Shown in pieces: positions 34,191-44,124 of a stretch of DNA of 64,000 bases. The number at the start of each line of letters is the position of its first letter. The first letter of the stretch is position 1. Both the position numbers and the translations under genes were made by a program. This DNA comes from Bacteroidia bacterium (lineage in GTDB: Bacteria > Bacteroidota > Bacteroidia > Palsa-965), in contig JAKLJE010000024.1 in assembly GCA_023151315.1 (NCBI GenBank), positions 288 to 64,287 on the forward strand, given 5' to 3'. Under the pieces are notes generated by a model that was not told the origin of the DNA, did no database searches, and saw only the letters and a program-made list of their open reading frames with translations.

Positions 34191-36476
34191 ATGAAGACTA
34201 CGCTGCGTTTATTGTCAATGTGTGTTCTCTTGCTCAGTGCAAACGTTCACGCGCAATACAATCCGCAGCGTTATCCGGTAATTCCAAAACCGCAAACGCT
34301 ATTACCGTTCTCAGGAAATTTCGATTTGTCATCGAACGCAGCAATTGTAGTCGAACACAAATCATTGAAGAAGGAATGTCATCTGTTTCTTCGTCAGGCG
34401 CAGGAACTTTTTAATTTGCGATTCAACTTCGGGAAAATTTCCGGAAACGAACCGTGCATATTCATCAGCTACGATTCCACAGGTTTACCGCCGGAAGGAT
34501 ATGAATTGTATATCAATCGCGACGGCGTAAATCTTTACGGAACCAAAGCGGGAATATTTTACGGATTGCAAACGATCCTGCAATTGATTCAACCCGGAGA
34601 ACGTGCGGGAACATTTATGCTTCCCTCCTGCTCCATCATCGATTATCCGCGTTTCACTTGGAGAGGAATGCATCTGGATGTGGCACGACATTTCTTCACC
34701 AAAGAAGAAGTGAAATCGTATCTGCGTTACATGGCCATGTACAAGATGAACACTTTTCATTGGCATCTCACCGATGATCAGGGTTGGCGCATTGAAATCA
34801 AAAAATATCCGCGACTGACTTCTGTCGGTGCGTGGAGAAAACAAACGCTCATCGGCCATTTCAGTGAAGAGCCGGATCGTTACGATGGAATTCCGTATGG
34901 AGGATTTTACACGCAGAACGAAATACGCGAAGTGATTCGCTATGCCGATTCACTGCACATCACTATTGTCCCTGAAATAGAAATGCCGGGACATGCGAGT
35001 GCAATGCTTGCAGCCTATCCGCATCTTGGAAATTTTGATGTCAAATATGAAGTGCAGGGAACGTGGGGCGTTTTCAATGAAGTACTTTCTCCGTCGGATA
35101 CTACATTCGAATTTCTTGAAAATGTACTGACAGAAGTTGCAGCATTATTTCCCGGAAAGTACATTCACATCGGCGGCGATGAATGTCCGAAAACAGAGTG
35201 GGAAAATTCCATGTTCTGTCAGAATCAGATACGGAAGTTCGCGTTGGATGGAGAAAAGGGATTGCAGAGTTGGTTCATCACGCGTATCGTGAAGTTTCTC
35301 GATTCGAAAGGAAAGAAAGCCATTGGCTGGGATGAAATTCTCGAAGGCGGACTTGCGAAAGGCGCAGCGGTGATGTCGTGGCGCGGAGAAGAAGGCGGAA
35401 TTGCTGCGGCGAAAGCCGGACACAATGTTGTGATGACGCCCGGCAGTCATTGTTACTTCGATTATTATCAGTCACAGAATCCGGGAGAACCTTTGGCTAT
35501 TGGCGGATATCTGCCCGTTGAAAAAGTGTACAGCTACAACCCTGTTCCGCAGGTGTTGAATGCAGATGAACGTCGTTTCATTCTTGGAGTGCAGGCCAAT
35601 CTGTGGACTGAATACATTCCGGATTTCCGTCAGGTGCAATACATGATTTTCCCTCGCATGTGTGCATTGAGCGAAGTAGCATGGACGCGCAGCGAGATCA
35701 AATCCTATCAGCCATTTGTTGGTCGTTTGACCGCACACATGAATACGTTCGATCGTATGAAGATCAATTACTCGAAGAGTATTTTCGAAATCATTCCGCG
35801 CTTTGAAAAAACTGAAGAAGGGTTTCTGTTGCATCTGTCAACGTATTCTCCGTTAGGAGAAATCAAATACAATCTCAATGGCGACAGCGTACAACATACT
35901 GATGCAGTTTATACCGGCCCTATCCTGCTCAAAGGCGGTGAATCGGTTTCTGCAGTTGTCCTGAATGGTATGCAACGACTCAGTCCGGGTTATGCGCAAA
36001 AATTCAAATCGCATCAGGCATTCGGCAAATCTGTAACCCTTAAGAAAGCGCCTTCACCGAACTACAACACGGGCGGTGCTGCAACATTAACAGACGGCAT
36101 TATCGGTCGCAGACCGTGGACAGGCGCACAATGGCTCGGCTGGTGGGGCGATACATGTATTGCAACTATTGATCTCGGTAAAGAAAGTACTATCGGCTTT
36201 GTTGAGATTTCTGTGTTGCATGATCCGGGTTCCTGGATCTACTTCCCGAAAGACTTTCAGATCGAAGTATCAACAGACGGACAAAACTTTGTAAAGGCAG
36301 AACAATCCAAACGCCAACCGGAATACGCAAGCCTCCAAAAGCGAGGAATCCCGCTGGTTCGGACCCAAGCGAGATTCGTTCGTGTTACTATTATTCCTGA
36401 AAATGAAATTCCCGAAGGTCAACCCGGCGCGGGACATCCGGCCTGGCTGTTTGTATCTGAAATAGAAGTGCTGTAA
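34191..36476 (+). CDS. Beta-N-acetylhexosaminidase, family GH20
   Basis: The 761-residue protein has a signal peptide (about 1-21), a GH20b accessory domain (NPQRYPVIPKPQ onward), the catalytic TIM barrel (WRGMHLDVARHF; the catalytic Asp330-Glu331 pair in HIGGDECPK) and a C-terminal region (about 590-761) with a chitobiase-type beta domain and an F5/8 type C-like sugar-binding module (GFVEISVLHDPGSWIYFP). It removes terminal GlcNAc/GalNAc from chitin fragments, peptidoglycan or glycoproteins in the periplasm. Confidence 0.93.
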   Translation: MKTTLRLLSMCVLLLSANVHAQYNPQRYPVIPKPQTLLPFSGNFDLSSNAAIVVEHKSLKKECHLFLRQAQELFNLRFNFGKISGNEPCIFISYDSTGLPPEGYELYINRDGVNLYGTKAGIFYGLQTILQLIQPGERAGTFMLPSCSIIDYPRFTWRGMHLDVARHFFTKEEVKSYLRYMAMYKMNTFHWHLTDDQGWRIEIKKYPRLTSVGAWRKQTLIGHFSEEPDRYDGIPYGGFYTQNEIREVIRYADSLHITIVPEIEMPGHASAMLAAYPHLGNFDVKYEVQGTWGVFNEVLSPSDTTFEFLENVLTEVAALFPGKYIHIGGDECPKTEWENSMFCQNQIRKFALDGEKGLQSWFITRIVKFLDSKGKKAIGWDEILEGGLAKGAAVMSWRGEEGGIAAAKAGHNVVMTPGSHCYFDYYQSQNPGEPLAIGGYLPVEKVYSYNPVPQVLNADERRFILGVQANLWTEYIPDFRQVQYMIFPRMCALSEVAWTRSEIKSYQPFVGRLTAHMNTFDRMKINYSKSIFEIIPRFEKTEEGFLLHLSTYSPLGEIKYNLNGDSVQHTDAVYTGPILLKGGESVSAVVLNGMQRLSPGYAQKFKSHQAFGKSVTLKKAPSPNYNTGGAATLTDGIIGRRPWTGAQWLGWWGDTCIATIDLGKESTIGFVEISVLHDPGSWIYFPKDFQIEVSTDGQNFVKAEQSKRQPEYASLQKRGIPLVRTQARFVRVTIIPENEIPEGQPGAGHPAWLFVSEIEVL

Positions 36477-36478
36477 GT

Positions 36479-36934
36479 CTACTTCTTTTTCTTGTTACCG
36501 GCTTTTGTTTTCTTGCCTTTCTTGTTCTCCTCTTTCTCCTTCTCTTCAGCAAGCATTACTTCCCAGTAATCGCCTGAATAATCCACCAGAATTTCAGCTC
36601 CGGCTCCGATCTTTTCAGAAGCGATGATATACGGTTTGCCTTTGATAACGGCATACTCAGCATTGTTCTTCAGTCGCGTTTTTCCCGGACCGTTGGCATC
36701 ATTCGCATAGCGAGCCAGAGCGTCCATCGTGCGCTGTGCATCCACCGTGTTTTTATCACTGATGTGGAACAGATAACGGGCAGCTGTAATGTCGTTATTG
36801 TAACGTTTCATGGCTTGCGCCCATGTCATACGTTCGCCTTTGTACTCAACAATTACATCGCCTTTACGGATCGGACTGGTAGTAAACAGGCCCAACCCTG
36901 CACCTTTAATTCTGGATTTCTTTACAACGAGCAT
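36479..36934 (-). CDS. SET domain protein (putative lysine methyltransferase)
   Basis: The ATG at 36934 gives 151 residues. It reads as a compact SET domain: GAGLGLFTTSPIRKGDVIVEY at the start (two parts), ARYANDANG and KNNAEYAV as the pseudoknot Asn motif, and GAEILVDYSGDYWE for the catalytic Tyr. A Lys-rich tail ends it. SET enzymes transfer methyl from S-adenosylmethionine to protein lysines. In Bacteroidota the substrate is unknown. It is convergent with the GH20 gene. Confidence 0.85.
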   Translation of the reverse strand: MLVVKKSRIKGAGLGLFTTSPIRKGDVIVEYKGERMTWAQAMKRYNNDITAARYLFHISDKNTVDAQRTMDALARYANDANGPGKTRLKNNAEYAVIKGKPYIIASEKIGAGAEILVDYSGDYWEVMLAEEKEKEENKKGKKTKAGNKKKK

Positions 36935-37042
36935 CAGCTTTCTGAATAAATGATTAACAATGAGGTGCGCAAAAGTAGTATAGTTTGTGATTCCATTGCA
37001 ACACATCATCACCTATTTTAGCCTCAATCAAGCATTTCCCCA

Positions 37043-37744
37043 TTGAAGAAAGTCCTTGAAATCGCAGTATTCAGTCCCGAAGGCGCAATGATTGCAGCCG
37101 AATGCGGCGCTGACCGCATCGAACTCTGCAGCGGTTATGTAGAGGGCGGCTTGACTCCCACAGCAGCAACAATCCAGTTCGTAAAGCAGGAAATCAATGT
37201 TCCCGTTCAGGTGATGATTCGCCCGCGAGGAGGAAATTTCTGCTTTTCAGAAATGGAAAAGGAAATCATGTTCCGCGATATGGCTTTATCCATTGCAGCC
37301 GGTGCCGACGGTATTGTTACCGGAGCTTTGATGAGCAACGGCATGGTGGATGAGAAATTCATGGAGGAAGCGGTTCACATTGCAGAAGGTCGACCGGTTA
37401 CATTTCACCGAGCTTTTGACGTGTGCATTCACCCGCAGATTGAAATCAAGAAACTCATCAACCTCGGTGTAACGCGCGTGCTTACATCCGCTCAGGAAAA
37501 ATCAGCAGCTATGGGAATTCCGTTGCTGCGTAAACTGCACGAGAATTTCGGTAGTGAAATCACCATTCTTGTTGCAGGAGGATTGAATCCTGCGAACATT
37601 ACGGCTATAGCTTCTCAAACCACGTGTGTGGAATTCCACGCTTCAGCCCGCAAGAAAATCATGGCCCCCGATTCCGGTTTCGGTATTCACGTATTGCCGG
37701 ATCCTGATTTCATCCGCGACATGAAAGCCAAACTGAATGCGTAA
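37043..37744 (+). CDS. cutC: CutC family copper homeostasis protein
   Basis: The 233-residue TIM-barrel protein has the family start KKVLEIAVFSPEGAMIAAEC and GADRIELCSGYVEGGLTPT, plus VMIRPRGGNFCFSE. CutC binds copper and lowers its toxicity in some bacteria, though its exact biochemistry is unsettled. The frame begins with TTG at 37043, since no ATG lies upstream of the conserved first strand. No copper-related gene is adjacent. Confidence 0.85.
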   Translation: MKKVLEIAVFSPEGAMIAAECGADRIELCSGYVEGGLTPTAATIQFVKQEINVPVQVMIRPRGGNFCFSEMEKEIMFRDMALSIAAGADGIVTGALMSNGMVDEKFMEEAVHIAEGRPVTFHRAFDVCIHPQIEIKKLINLGVTRVLTSAQEKSAAMGIPLLRKLHENFGSEITILVAGGLNPANITAIASQTTCVEFHASARKKIMAPDSGFGIHVLPDPDFIRDMKAKLNA

Positions 37745-37786
37745 CTTCGCTTGCATTCAATAACCCCCGTTTACGTTACCGACTTT

Positions 37787-40324
37787 ATGCTTTCCCGCAT
37801 TCTCATTGCGCTTCTGCTGCTGGCCAATTCATTTTCGCTTCACGGTAAATCGATTACCGAACTGAACAGCGGATGGAAATTCAAAGAAGCGTATCAACCT
37901 TCGCAATATTTGCCTGCAAGTGTTCCGGGAACAATTCACACTGATCTGCTCGCCAACAAACTGATTCCGGATCCGTTCATTGGCACCAATGAAAATAAAG
38001 TGCAATGGGTGGAAAATAAAACGTGGGAATATGTCAACGAATTTACCTGCGATAAAAGCGTTCTCAAAGAATCGCACATCGAACTGAACTTCGAAGGACT
38101 CGATACATATGCGAAAGTGTATCTCAACGATTCATTGATTCTCACTTCGAAAAATATGTTCGTTGCTTACACCGTTGATGTGAAACGATGGATCAAAGCG
38201 AAGAATACATTGAAGATCATTTTCCTTCCCGCTTCGCAACTCATTGCAGAGAATCGCACAGCGGCAGGCAACATAGAATATCCGGGTGGTGACAGAACTT
38301 ATATTCGTAAAGCGCAGTATCAATTCGGTTGGGATTGGGGTCCGCGATTGGTGACTTGTGGAATCTGGAAACCTGTAAAGTTGCAGGCTTGGAGCGGATT
38401 GAAAATTATTGATACGCATTTTCAAACTGAAGAAATTTCAGGAAGGAATGCAACCGCTTCACTTCGTCTGCATTATCTCGCCGATTGTAAAAAACAGCTC
38501 CTTTACACAATACAAATCAATGGTAAAAGTGTAGAGAGTGGTACACTCAAGACATTCAATCGTAACGATACGAATGAAGTCATATTTCCCATTACAATCA
38601 GTGATGTGAAGCTGTGGTGGCCCAATGGTTTTGGCGAAGCTTACCGTTACGACATTCGTGTGATTCTGGAAGAGGGGAAATATCGGGATGAAGCCGCAAT
38701 GAAATGCGGAGTTCGTAAAATCAATTGGGAAAAAAGATCCGGCAAGGGATTCTATCCGCATATCAACGGTGTGCGCATATTCTGCAAAGGTGCGAACTGG
38801 ATTCCGCAGGATAATTTTGTACCGCGCGTTACTGAATCGACGACGGAATCGCAATTGAAAGACATGCAGCAACTGAACATGAACATGATTCGCGTTTGGG
38901 GCGGCGGTGTCTATGAGTCGGAATATTTTTACTCCATGTGCGATTCGCTGGGAATAATGGTGTGGCAGGATCTGATGTTCGCTTGCTCCATGTATCCGTA
39001 CAACGTGCATTTCAAACACTCTGATCTTGAATCAGAAGTACAACAAATTACAACGCGCACTTCCAAACATTGCAGCGTTGTCATGCTGTGCGGCGATAAT
39101 GAAAACTACGAAGGTTGGACCAATTGGGGATGGCAAAAGCAGTTTAATTACGACAAGAAAACTCAGGATGACATTTACAGCGATTACATCGATTTCAATT
39201 CGCACATGAACGCAGTTTTAGCGAGTACTGATGAATACGATTACTGGTCATCGAGTCCGAAGAACGGCTGGGGACGCAAAGAAGCGTATACCGAAGGCGA
39301 TGTTCACTATTGGGGCGTCTGGTGGGGCGACGAACCGTTTACATCTTACGAAACGCATGTCGGTCGCTTTGTTTCCGAATATGGTTTTCAGGGTTGTCCT
39401 TCTTTACACACTTTCAGTCAAATGGGCGCAGATGTTTCCAACTCGCTGAACGACTCCACAATTCGTCAGCACCAGAAACATCCTACAGGATATCAAACCA
39501 TTTCACGTTACATGAAGCGCGATTACGGCATCGATACTTTGAGCGGTGAAAACTATATCTACTTTTCTCAAGTGCTGCAACGAGATGCGATGCGTACTGC
39601 TATTGAAGCGCATCGTCGCGCAATGCCTTACTGCATGGGAACTTTGTTCTGGCAATACAACGATTGCTGGCCTGTAACTTCATGGTCGGTGGTTGACTAT
39701 TACGGACGTAAGAAAATGGCGTGGCATGAATTGAAACGTTTATATGCACCGATCATGACTTCCATTTGGACAACAAATGATTCCGTCTTCGTGAGCATTA
39801 TCAATGAATTTGAAAGTCCGGTAGCCGGAGAGCTTGTGTTTGACTGGAACGACTTCAACGGAAAATCAATTTACTCCAAAGTAATTCGCGTTGATCTTTC
39901 TGTAGTTTCTTCCGAAGTCTATCTGCGTATTGCGAAGTCAGAACTGAACAAATTGCTTCCACTGAATGAAGGCTATATTCATGCGCAATTCATTCCGGAC
40001 AATCAGAAAAAATACAGCACGACGGACCGCACAGCAACTTTGTGCAAATATTCAGAACTGAAGTTACCATACGCAGAATATTCTTTCACATCCATTGGCG
40101 AAGACAAAAGTGTGGTTAATGAATTCACATTCACTCCGAAAGTGTTTATGAAGGATGTGATGTTTACCATCAATGAGCCGGATGCCGAATTCTCAATGAA
40201 CGGATTCGATGCTCTGCCCGGAGTTAACTACACGATAAAAGTGAATTCAAAACTCGGGATTCCGGCTTTCGCGAGAAATGTTCAGGTAACAAGTGCATAT
40301 AACGTGTTGTCTGAGAAAAAATAA
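37787..40324 (+). CDS. Beta-mannosidase-like glycoside hydrolase, family GH2
   Basis: The ATG at 37787 gives 845 residues with a signal peptide (about 1-20). It has the GH2 layout: jelly-roll sugar-binding domain, two Ig-like domains, TIM barrel and C-terminal beta domains. The general acid/base is Glu439 in GDNENYEGW and the nucleophile Glu531 in VSEYGFQG. SGWKFKEA and WDWGPRLVTCGIWKP are beta-mannosidase signature blocks. It probably trims mannose from N-glycans or mannans in the periplasm, in step with the nearby hexosaminidase. Confidence 0.9.
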   Translation: MLSRILIALLLLANSFSLHGKSITELNSGWKFKEAYQPSQYLPASVPGTIHTDLLANKLIPDPFIGTNENKVQWVENKTWEYVNEFTCDKSVLKESHIELNFEGLDTYAKVYLNDSLILTSKNMFVAYTVDVKRWIKAKNTLKIIFLPASQLIAENRTAAGNIEYPGGDRTYIRKAQYQFGWDWGPRLVTCGIWKPVKLQAWSGLKIIDTHFQTEEISGRNATASLRLHYLADCKKQLLYTIQINGKSVESGTLKTFNRNDTNEVIFPITISDVKLWWPNGFGEAYRYDIRVILEEGKYRDEAAMKCGVRKINWEKRSGKGFYPHINGVRIFCKGANWIPQDNFVPRVTESTTESQLKDMQQLNMNMIRVWGGGVYESEYFYSMCDSLGIMVWQDLMFACSMYPYNVHFKHSDLESEVQQITTRTSKHCSVVMLCGDNENYEGWTNWGWQKQFNYDKKTQDDIYSDYIDFNSHMNAVLASTDEYDYWSSSPKNGWGRKEAYTEGDVHYWGVWWGDEPFTSYETHVGRFVSEYGFQGCPSLHTFSQMGADVSNSLNDSTIRQHQKHPTGYQTISRYMKRDYGIDTLSGENYIYFSQVLQRDAMRTAIEAHRRAMPYCMGTLFWQYNDCWPVTSWSVVDYYGRKKMAWHELKRLYAPIMTSIWTTNDSVFVSIINEFESPVAGELVFDWNDFNGKSIYSKVIRVDLSVVSSEVYLRIAKSELNKLLPLNEGYIHAQFIPDNQKKYSTTDRTATLCKYSELKLPYAEYSFTSIGEDKSVVNEFTFTPKVFMKDVMFTINEPDAEFSMNGFDALPGVNYTIKVNSKLGIPAFARNVQVTSAYNVLSEKK

Positions 40325-42742
40325 TCAACGCTTACGCTTGAGATATTGTCCGGCATCGAGATACCAAATCAACTTCGCCGACAAACTGTTGCTCACGGGC
40401 GCATCGAACATGTGATCCACATCTTCAATGTATGATCCGTACAATGTTGTTCCGGAACTCAGCACGCTGTTCTTCCAGGCAATGCTCAACTCACTTCCCG
40501 GCAGAAACTGCCACGTGTAAATCAAATCGATATTGAAGGCGTTGAAACTGATGTTCGCGTTGCCTGTGTAATCGTAATGTGCGAGACCTCCGTTTTCTAA
40601 TAGCAGGAAATAATCTTTATAAGAAACCTCCGACCAGTAGTGGCGCACACGCAGCGACAATCCCATGCGGTTCGTGAAAATATATGTTCCCGTCAATGTG
40701 CTCGTTACGGTGTTGAGATTCCGCAAGCCGAACACAACATCGGAGTCAACTTCTCTCGCCACAAAACCTATGTTATCATTCTTCAATTCCTGTTCCCACC
40801 GGTACACAAGGAACAATTTATCATTCACACGCCAGCGCGGTGCGAATGCATACTTGAAAATGGTTCGGTTGCGTTCCAGGAAAATACGGTACGAAGTACT
40901 TGCATCCAACGACAACACTTTTCTGTAATCGGATGAAATGAATCCGCCCAATTCGTAATTCTTCGGATAGATCAGAAAACGGCCGGGAGTACGTGTCTCG
41001 AAATAGTCGAAGTTCTTGATCGGATTCGTGAGCCAGTTGATCCCGCAAGTAAGGAAATTACGGAAAGTGTAAATGTGCTTACCCGTGATACTGAAAAACG
41101 TTCTCTGATTCGCATCGTACATGAACGACAAATCCACATTCACTTCGTTGATCGTCCACATGAATCGTCCGAATGGTTTGAAGTAATTGTATCCGATCGT
41201 GGTTCCGTAATTGTAATAGTTGTTCCGATCGAGATAACCGAGATCATTACTGTCAAACGTATTGCTCACCAAATGGTGACGGAACTTCGCGATGAAAGGT
41301 CCTTTGATCTTTCCGCCTTCCAAGTGATAGCGATATCCCTGATCACCATTGGAAGAAAGTCCGTGTACGATACTGTGATCGATATACCCTTCCACAGCGT
41401 AACGATTCTGATCCGCCGCCACGCGAAACTGAACGCTGTTCACCATCGCGTTGTCTGTTGTTCCTGCACGCAACACCAACGTGTTCATGTAACCGATGTA
41501 GGAATTCTGTCCGAGAATCTGTTCGACAACAAAAACACTGTAATTCGAGAGCGGAGATGTTTCCACTTCGCGGGTTGTTTCGGAAACAGAATCACGAATT
41601 GTGGCGAATGAAGGCGCGGCAATTGCGTTGAACAAACCAACTCCCGTTTTTGCAAGTGTGCGCCCGGATATTTTTATTCCATTGTACAGTCGCGTGGTCA
41701 AAGGATTTTCATCCACGTATTCGTTAACTCCTAACGAATCATCTGCAGAATTAAAGTAACGTGGCCTCGCTCCTATTCTTCTCGAATAGAATAAATCATT
41801 TCGATTAAACAACTCTGTTCCTTCGGTGAAGAAATAACGTCGTTCATCATAGCGAACTTCAAACGGTGAAAGATTCAATACCAGATTATCGCTGATCGTT
41901 TGACCGAAGTCGGGAATCAAAGTCATGTCCAGCGTAAAGCTTTCATTGATTCCGTATTTCACGTCCATACCGCCGTTGAAGGAATTCGCGCTGCGACCAT
42001 CGTACAATTCGTAATAACCGGAAACGTAGGGCAACAATGCCAATCGTACAGGCGCCTGAATATCTTCTATTCCTGCAAGATCACCGCACTGATTCACGAT
42101 TCCCGCTTTGTTCGGATCAACAGTATTCCACCACGATTGTTCACGGTATCTGCGAATGATGCGCGTGTAATTGATTCCCCAAACCTGCTTTTGCTCTCCC
42201 GGAAAACGAATCGCCTGATACGGAATTTTAATTTCTGCTGTCCAGCCTTGCGCATCAATCATCGTTTTACTGAACCAAACAGAGTTGAGCGAAACATCTG
42301 ATTTATCAAACACGTATCGCGAATCCGTTTGTACACCTGCAGCTGTTACTGCGAAGAAAAATCCATTGCGTTTATCATGATACGGATCAATCAGAATTCC
42401 GAATGCATCCGTGTTATTCTGATATTCATCACGCGGACTCAATTGATGCAAAATGCTGTCGGGTGAAGAATCGAACATGCGGGCAGCAATGTAAATCGCA
42501 TCATCCGTATAAATCACTTTCACTTCTGTTCGCTGTCGTGCAGGCGCTCCCGGATTCGGAGATTGCTGAAGGAATCCATCTGCACTTTCAGCGCTGTTCC
42601 AGATTGCATCCGTCAGCTCACCGTCAACAACAGGATGCTCAATAGCACGCGGCAAACGATACGCATTATGCACACGGGAAGTGTCAGCATAAACGAAGTT
42701 CACCAGCAACAGAAGAAAAAGAAGGAGCGTACTTCTGATCAC
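40325..42742 (-). CDS. DUF5916 outer-membrane protein with a CBM9-like N-terminal domain
   Basis: The 805-residue product, starting with GTG, has a signal peptide (about 1-19), a carbohydrate-binding-family-9-like domain (HPVVDGELTDAIWNSAESAD onward, about 35-215) and a long barrel-like region with many aromatic beta strands ending in YLDAGQYLKRKR. This is the DUF5916 layout. The activity is unknown. The -7 element TAATTTTG lies 4 nt before the GTG and supports that start. Confidence 0.8.
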   Translation of the reverse strand: MIRSTLLLFLLLLVNFVYADTSRVHNAYRLPRAIEHPVVDGELTDAIWNSAESADGFLQQSPNPGAPARQRTEVKVIYTDDAIYIAARMFDSSPDSILHQLSPRDEYQNNTDAFGILIDPYHDKRNGFFFAVTAAGVQTDSRYVFDKSDVSLNSVWFSKTMIDAQGWTAEIKIPYQAIRFPGEQKQVWGINYTRIIRRYREQSWWNTVDPNKAGIVNQCGDLAGIEDIQAPVRLALLPYVSGYYELYDGRSANSFNGGMDVKYGINESFTLDMTLIPDFGQTISDNLVLNLSPFEVRYDERRYFFTEGTELFNRNDLFYSRRIGARPRYFNSADDSLGVNEYVDENPLTTRLYNGIKISGRTLAKTGVGLFNAIAAPSFATIRDSVSETTREVETSPLSNYSVFVVEQILGQNSYIGYMNTLVLRAGTTDNAMVNSVQFRVAADQNRYAVEGYIDHSIVHGLSSNGDQGYRYHLEGGKIKGPFIAKFRHHLVSNTFDSNDLGYLDRNNYYNYGTTIGYNYFKPFGRFMWTINEVNVDLSFMYDANQRTFFSITGKHIYTFRNFLTCGINWLTNPIKNFDYFETRTPGRFLIYPKNYELGGFISSDYRKVLSLDASTSYRIFLERNRTIFKYAFAPRWRVNDKLFLVYRWEQELKNDNIGFVAREVDSDVVFGLRNLNTVTSTLTGTYIFTNRMGLSLRVRHYWSEVSYKDYFLLLENGGLAHYDYTGNANISFNAFNIDLIYTWQFLPGSELSIAWKNSVLSSGTTLYGSYIEDVDHMFDAPVSNSLSAKLIWYLDAGQYLKRKR

Positions 42743-42746
42743 GGCC

Positions 42747-42754
42747 CAAAATTA
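42747..42754 (-). promoter_or_regulatory. -7 promoter element of the DUF5916 gene
   Basis: TAATTTTG on the minus strand, exact TAnnTTTG match, with 4 nt between it and the GTG at 42742; predicts a leaderless mRNA. Confidence 0.6.
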
Positions 42755-42771
42755 GGATTTAGGAGGAGAAA

Positions 42772-43371
42772 TCAGGTTAGAATCACACTCATTTTCGAAA
42801 CCACAGTATCCGGATCCTTGCGAATCAAAGGTTCGTTGTTGCAGGAAACATTGGTAAGCAGATACAGACTCTTCTCAGGAAATGTAAAGCGGTTTAATGT
42901 GAATGCGAGGTTTTCGAGATCAGCCATGCTTCCTTCGAGGAAGAATGTATCAAGTTTGCCTACTTCTTTCTCGAGAACGTAAAACGAACCGTTGATACTT
43001 TTCACGATTGGCATTTCGGTCACGGTATATTCGCAGATCGGAAACAATGTTTCCACGAGAAACAATTCTTCCAGTGTTGAGGTGCGACGTTTACGTCCTT
43101 CAGAGCGGATCTCGAGCCACGACAATCGATTCACCGATGTTCCGCGTGCAGCAACAGCACAAACATCTTTCCATGATTTTATGCCGCGCTCTGCGAACGG
43201 ATCATAAAAATCAAGCTCAAGCAAGGCCTGTTCCGGCGGACGATTCATTTCTGCAGCGCGCTGTTCAATTTCCGCATATGCAATGCGGCTTTCATCAAAG
43301 CGCAGTACGTTGTAGCCTTCTCCGAAAAGGTTCAACGTTACACCTGCTTTTGATTTCGCCTTGGCATTCAT
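42772..43371 (-). CDS. Hypothetical cytoplasmic protein
   Basis: The 199-residue protein has no signal or membrane segment. It reads as a mixed alpha/beta protein (ESRIAYAEIEQRAAEMN; EKSLYLLTNVSCNNEPLIRK split in two). No domain is recognisable. It precedes the DUF5916 gene by about 30 nt on the same strand, but that gene has its own promoter. Confidence 0.6.
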   Translation of the reverse strand: MNAKAKSKAGVTLNLFGEGYNVLRFDESRIAYAEIEQRAAEMNRPPEQALLELDFYDPFAERGIKSWKDVCAVAARGTSVNRLSWLEIRSEGRKRRTSTLEELFLVETLFPICEYTVTEMPIVKSINGSFYVLEKEVGKLDTFFLEGSMADLENLAFTLNRFTFPEKSLYLLTNVSCNNEPLIRKDPDTVVSKMSVILT

Positions 43372-43470
43372 AGTTCAGGGTACAAAAATTACCCGAAACA
43401 TGCGGTTTCATACAACGCCACTGGAATTGTTATTCACCAAGCATGTTTAATAGCGGAATAAAGTGATGAA

Positions 43471-44124
43471 CTAATCGGCTTTCGCTCTGAATCGAAGATC
43501 GAAATAGCGTGCAGCGATTGCGCCTGCAACTGTGGCTCCGAAATAAATCCACAAGAATGAAATTTCGCCTTTCACGATAGCCGGACCGAAAGAGCGCGCC
43601 GGATTCATGGACGCTCCGCAATACGGACCTGCAACCATGATTTCCAGAAATACAATTGTTCCGATCGCTATTGCCGCCCATTTATTACGAACGGGAAATC
43701 GTTTGTCAGTGAAGCGGTAAATCACCACCAGCAAAGCGAACGTGAGCACGAATTCAAACATCCAAGCCACCCACACGTTGATAGAAGGTTCCGTTGCGCC
43801 CATCAGATAATATTCGCCTCCGTTGATTTTATCGAACACGAAAGCCGCAGTAAACGAACCGCCAAGTTGCGCAATGACATATCCGAGATATTCCGTGAAT
43901 CGAAGTTCGTTATCGAAATACATGGCTGTGCTCACCGCAGGATTCATGTGTGCACCCGATACTTTTCCAAGCAGCACAATCATCAGCCACACTGCAATTC
44001 CTGCAACAGCAGAAGCAGCAGTAAGGGAAACCCATGGTGAAGTTTCCTTTACGGCGTCAATGCAATACAGAATACAGAACAGCATGAAAGCTGTGGCGAA
44101 ATATTCGGCCAGGTAACGTTTCAT
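43471..44124 (-). CDS. aqpS: Aquaporin-family channel of the arsenic operon (AqpS-like)
   Basis: The 217-residue MIP-family protein has six predicted transmembrane helices and both pore motifs: NPA at 61-63 (GAHMNPAVS) and at 174-176 (GASMNPARSFGPA). The start overlaps the arsC stop by 4 nt (44121-44124), so the two are translationally coupled. In some arsenic operons an aquaglyceroporin replaces ArsB and lets arsenite leave the cell by diffusion after arsenate reduction. That is the likely role here. There is no ArsB or Acr3 gene in the window. Confidence 0.85.
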   Translation of the reverse strand: MKRYLAEYFATAFMLFCILYCIDAVKETSPWVSLTAASAVAGIAVWLMIVLLGKVSGAHMNPAVSTAMYFDNELRFTEYLGYVIAQLGGSFTAAFVFDKINGGEYYLMGATEPSINVWVAWMFEFVLTFALLVVIYRFTDKRFPVRNKWAAIAIGTIVFLEIMVAGPYCGASMNPARSFGPAIVKGEISFLWIYFGATVAGAIAARYFDLRFRAKAD

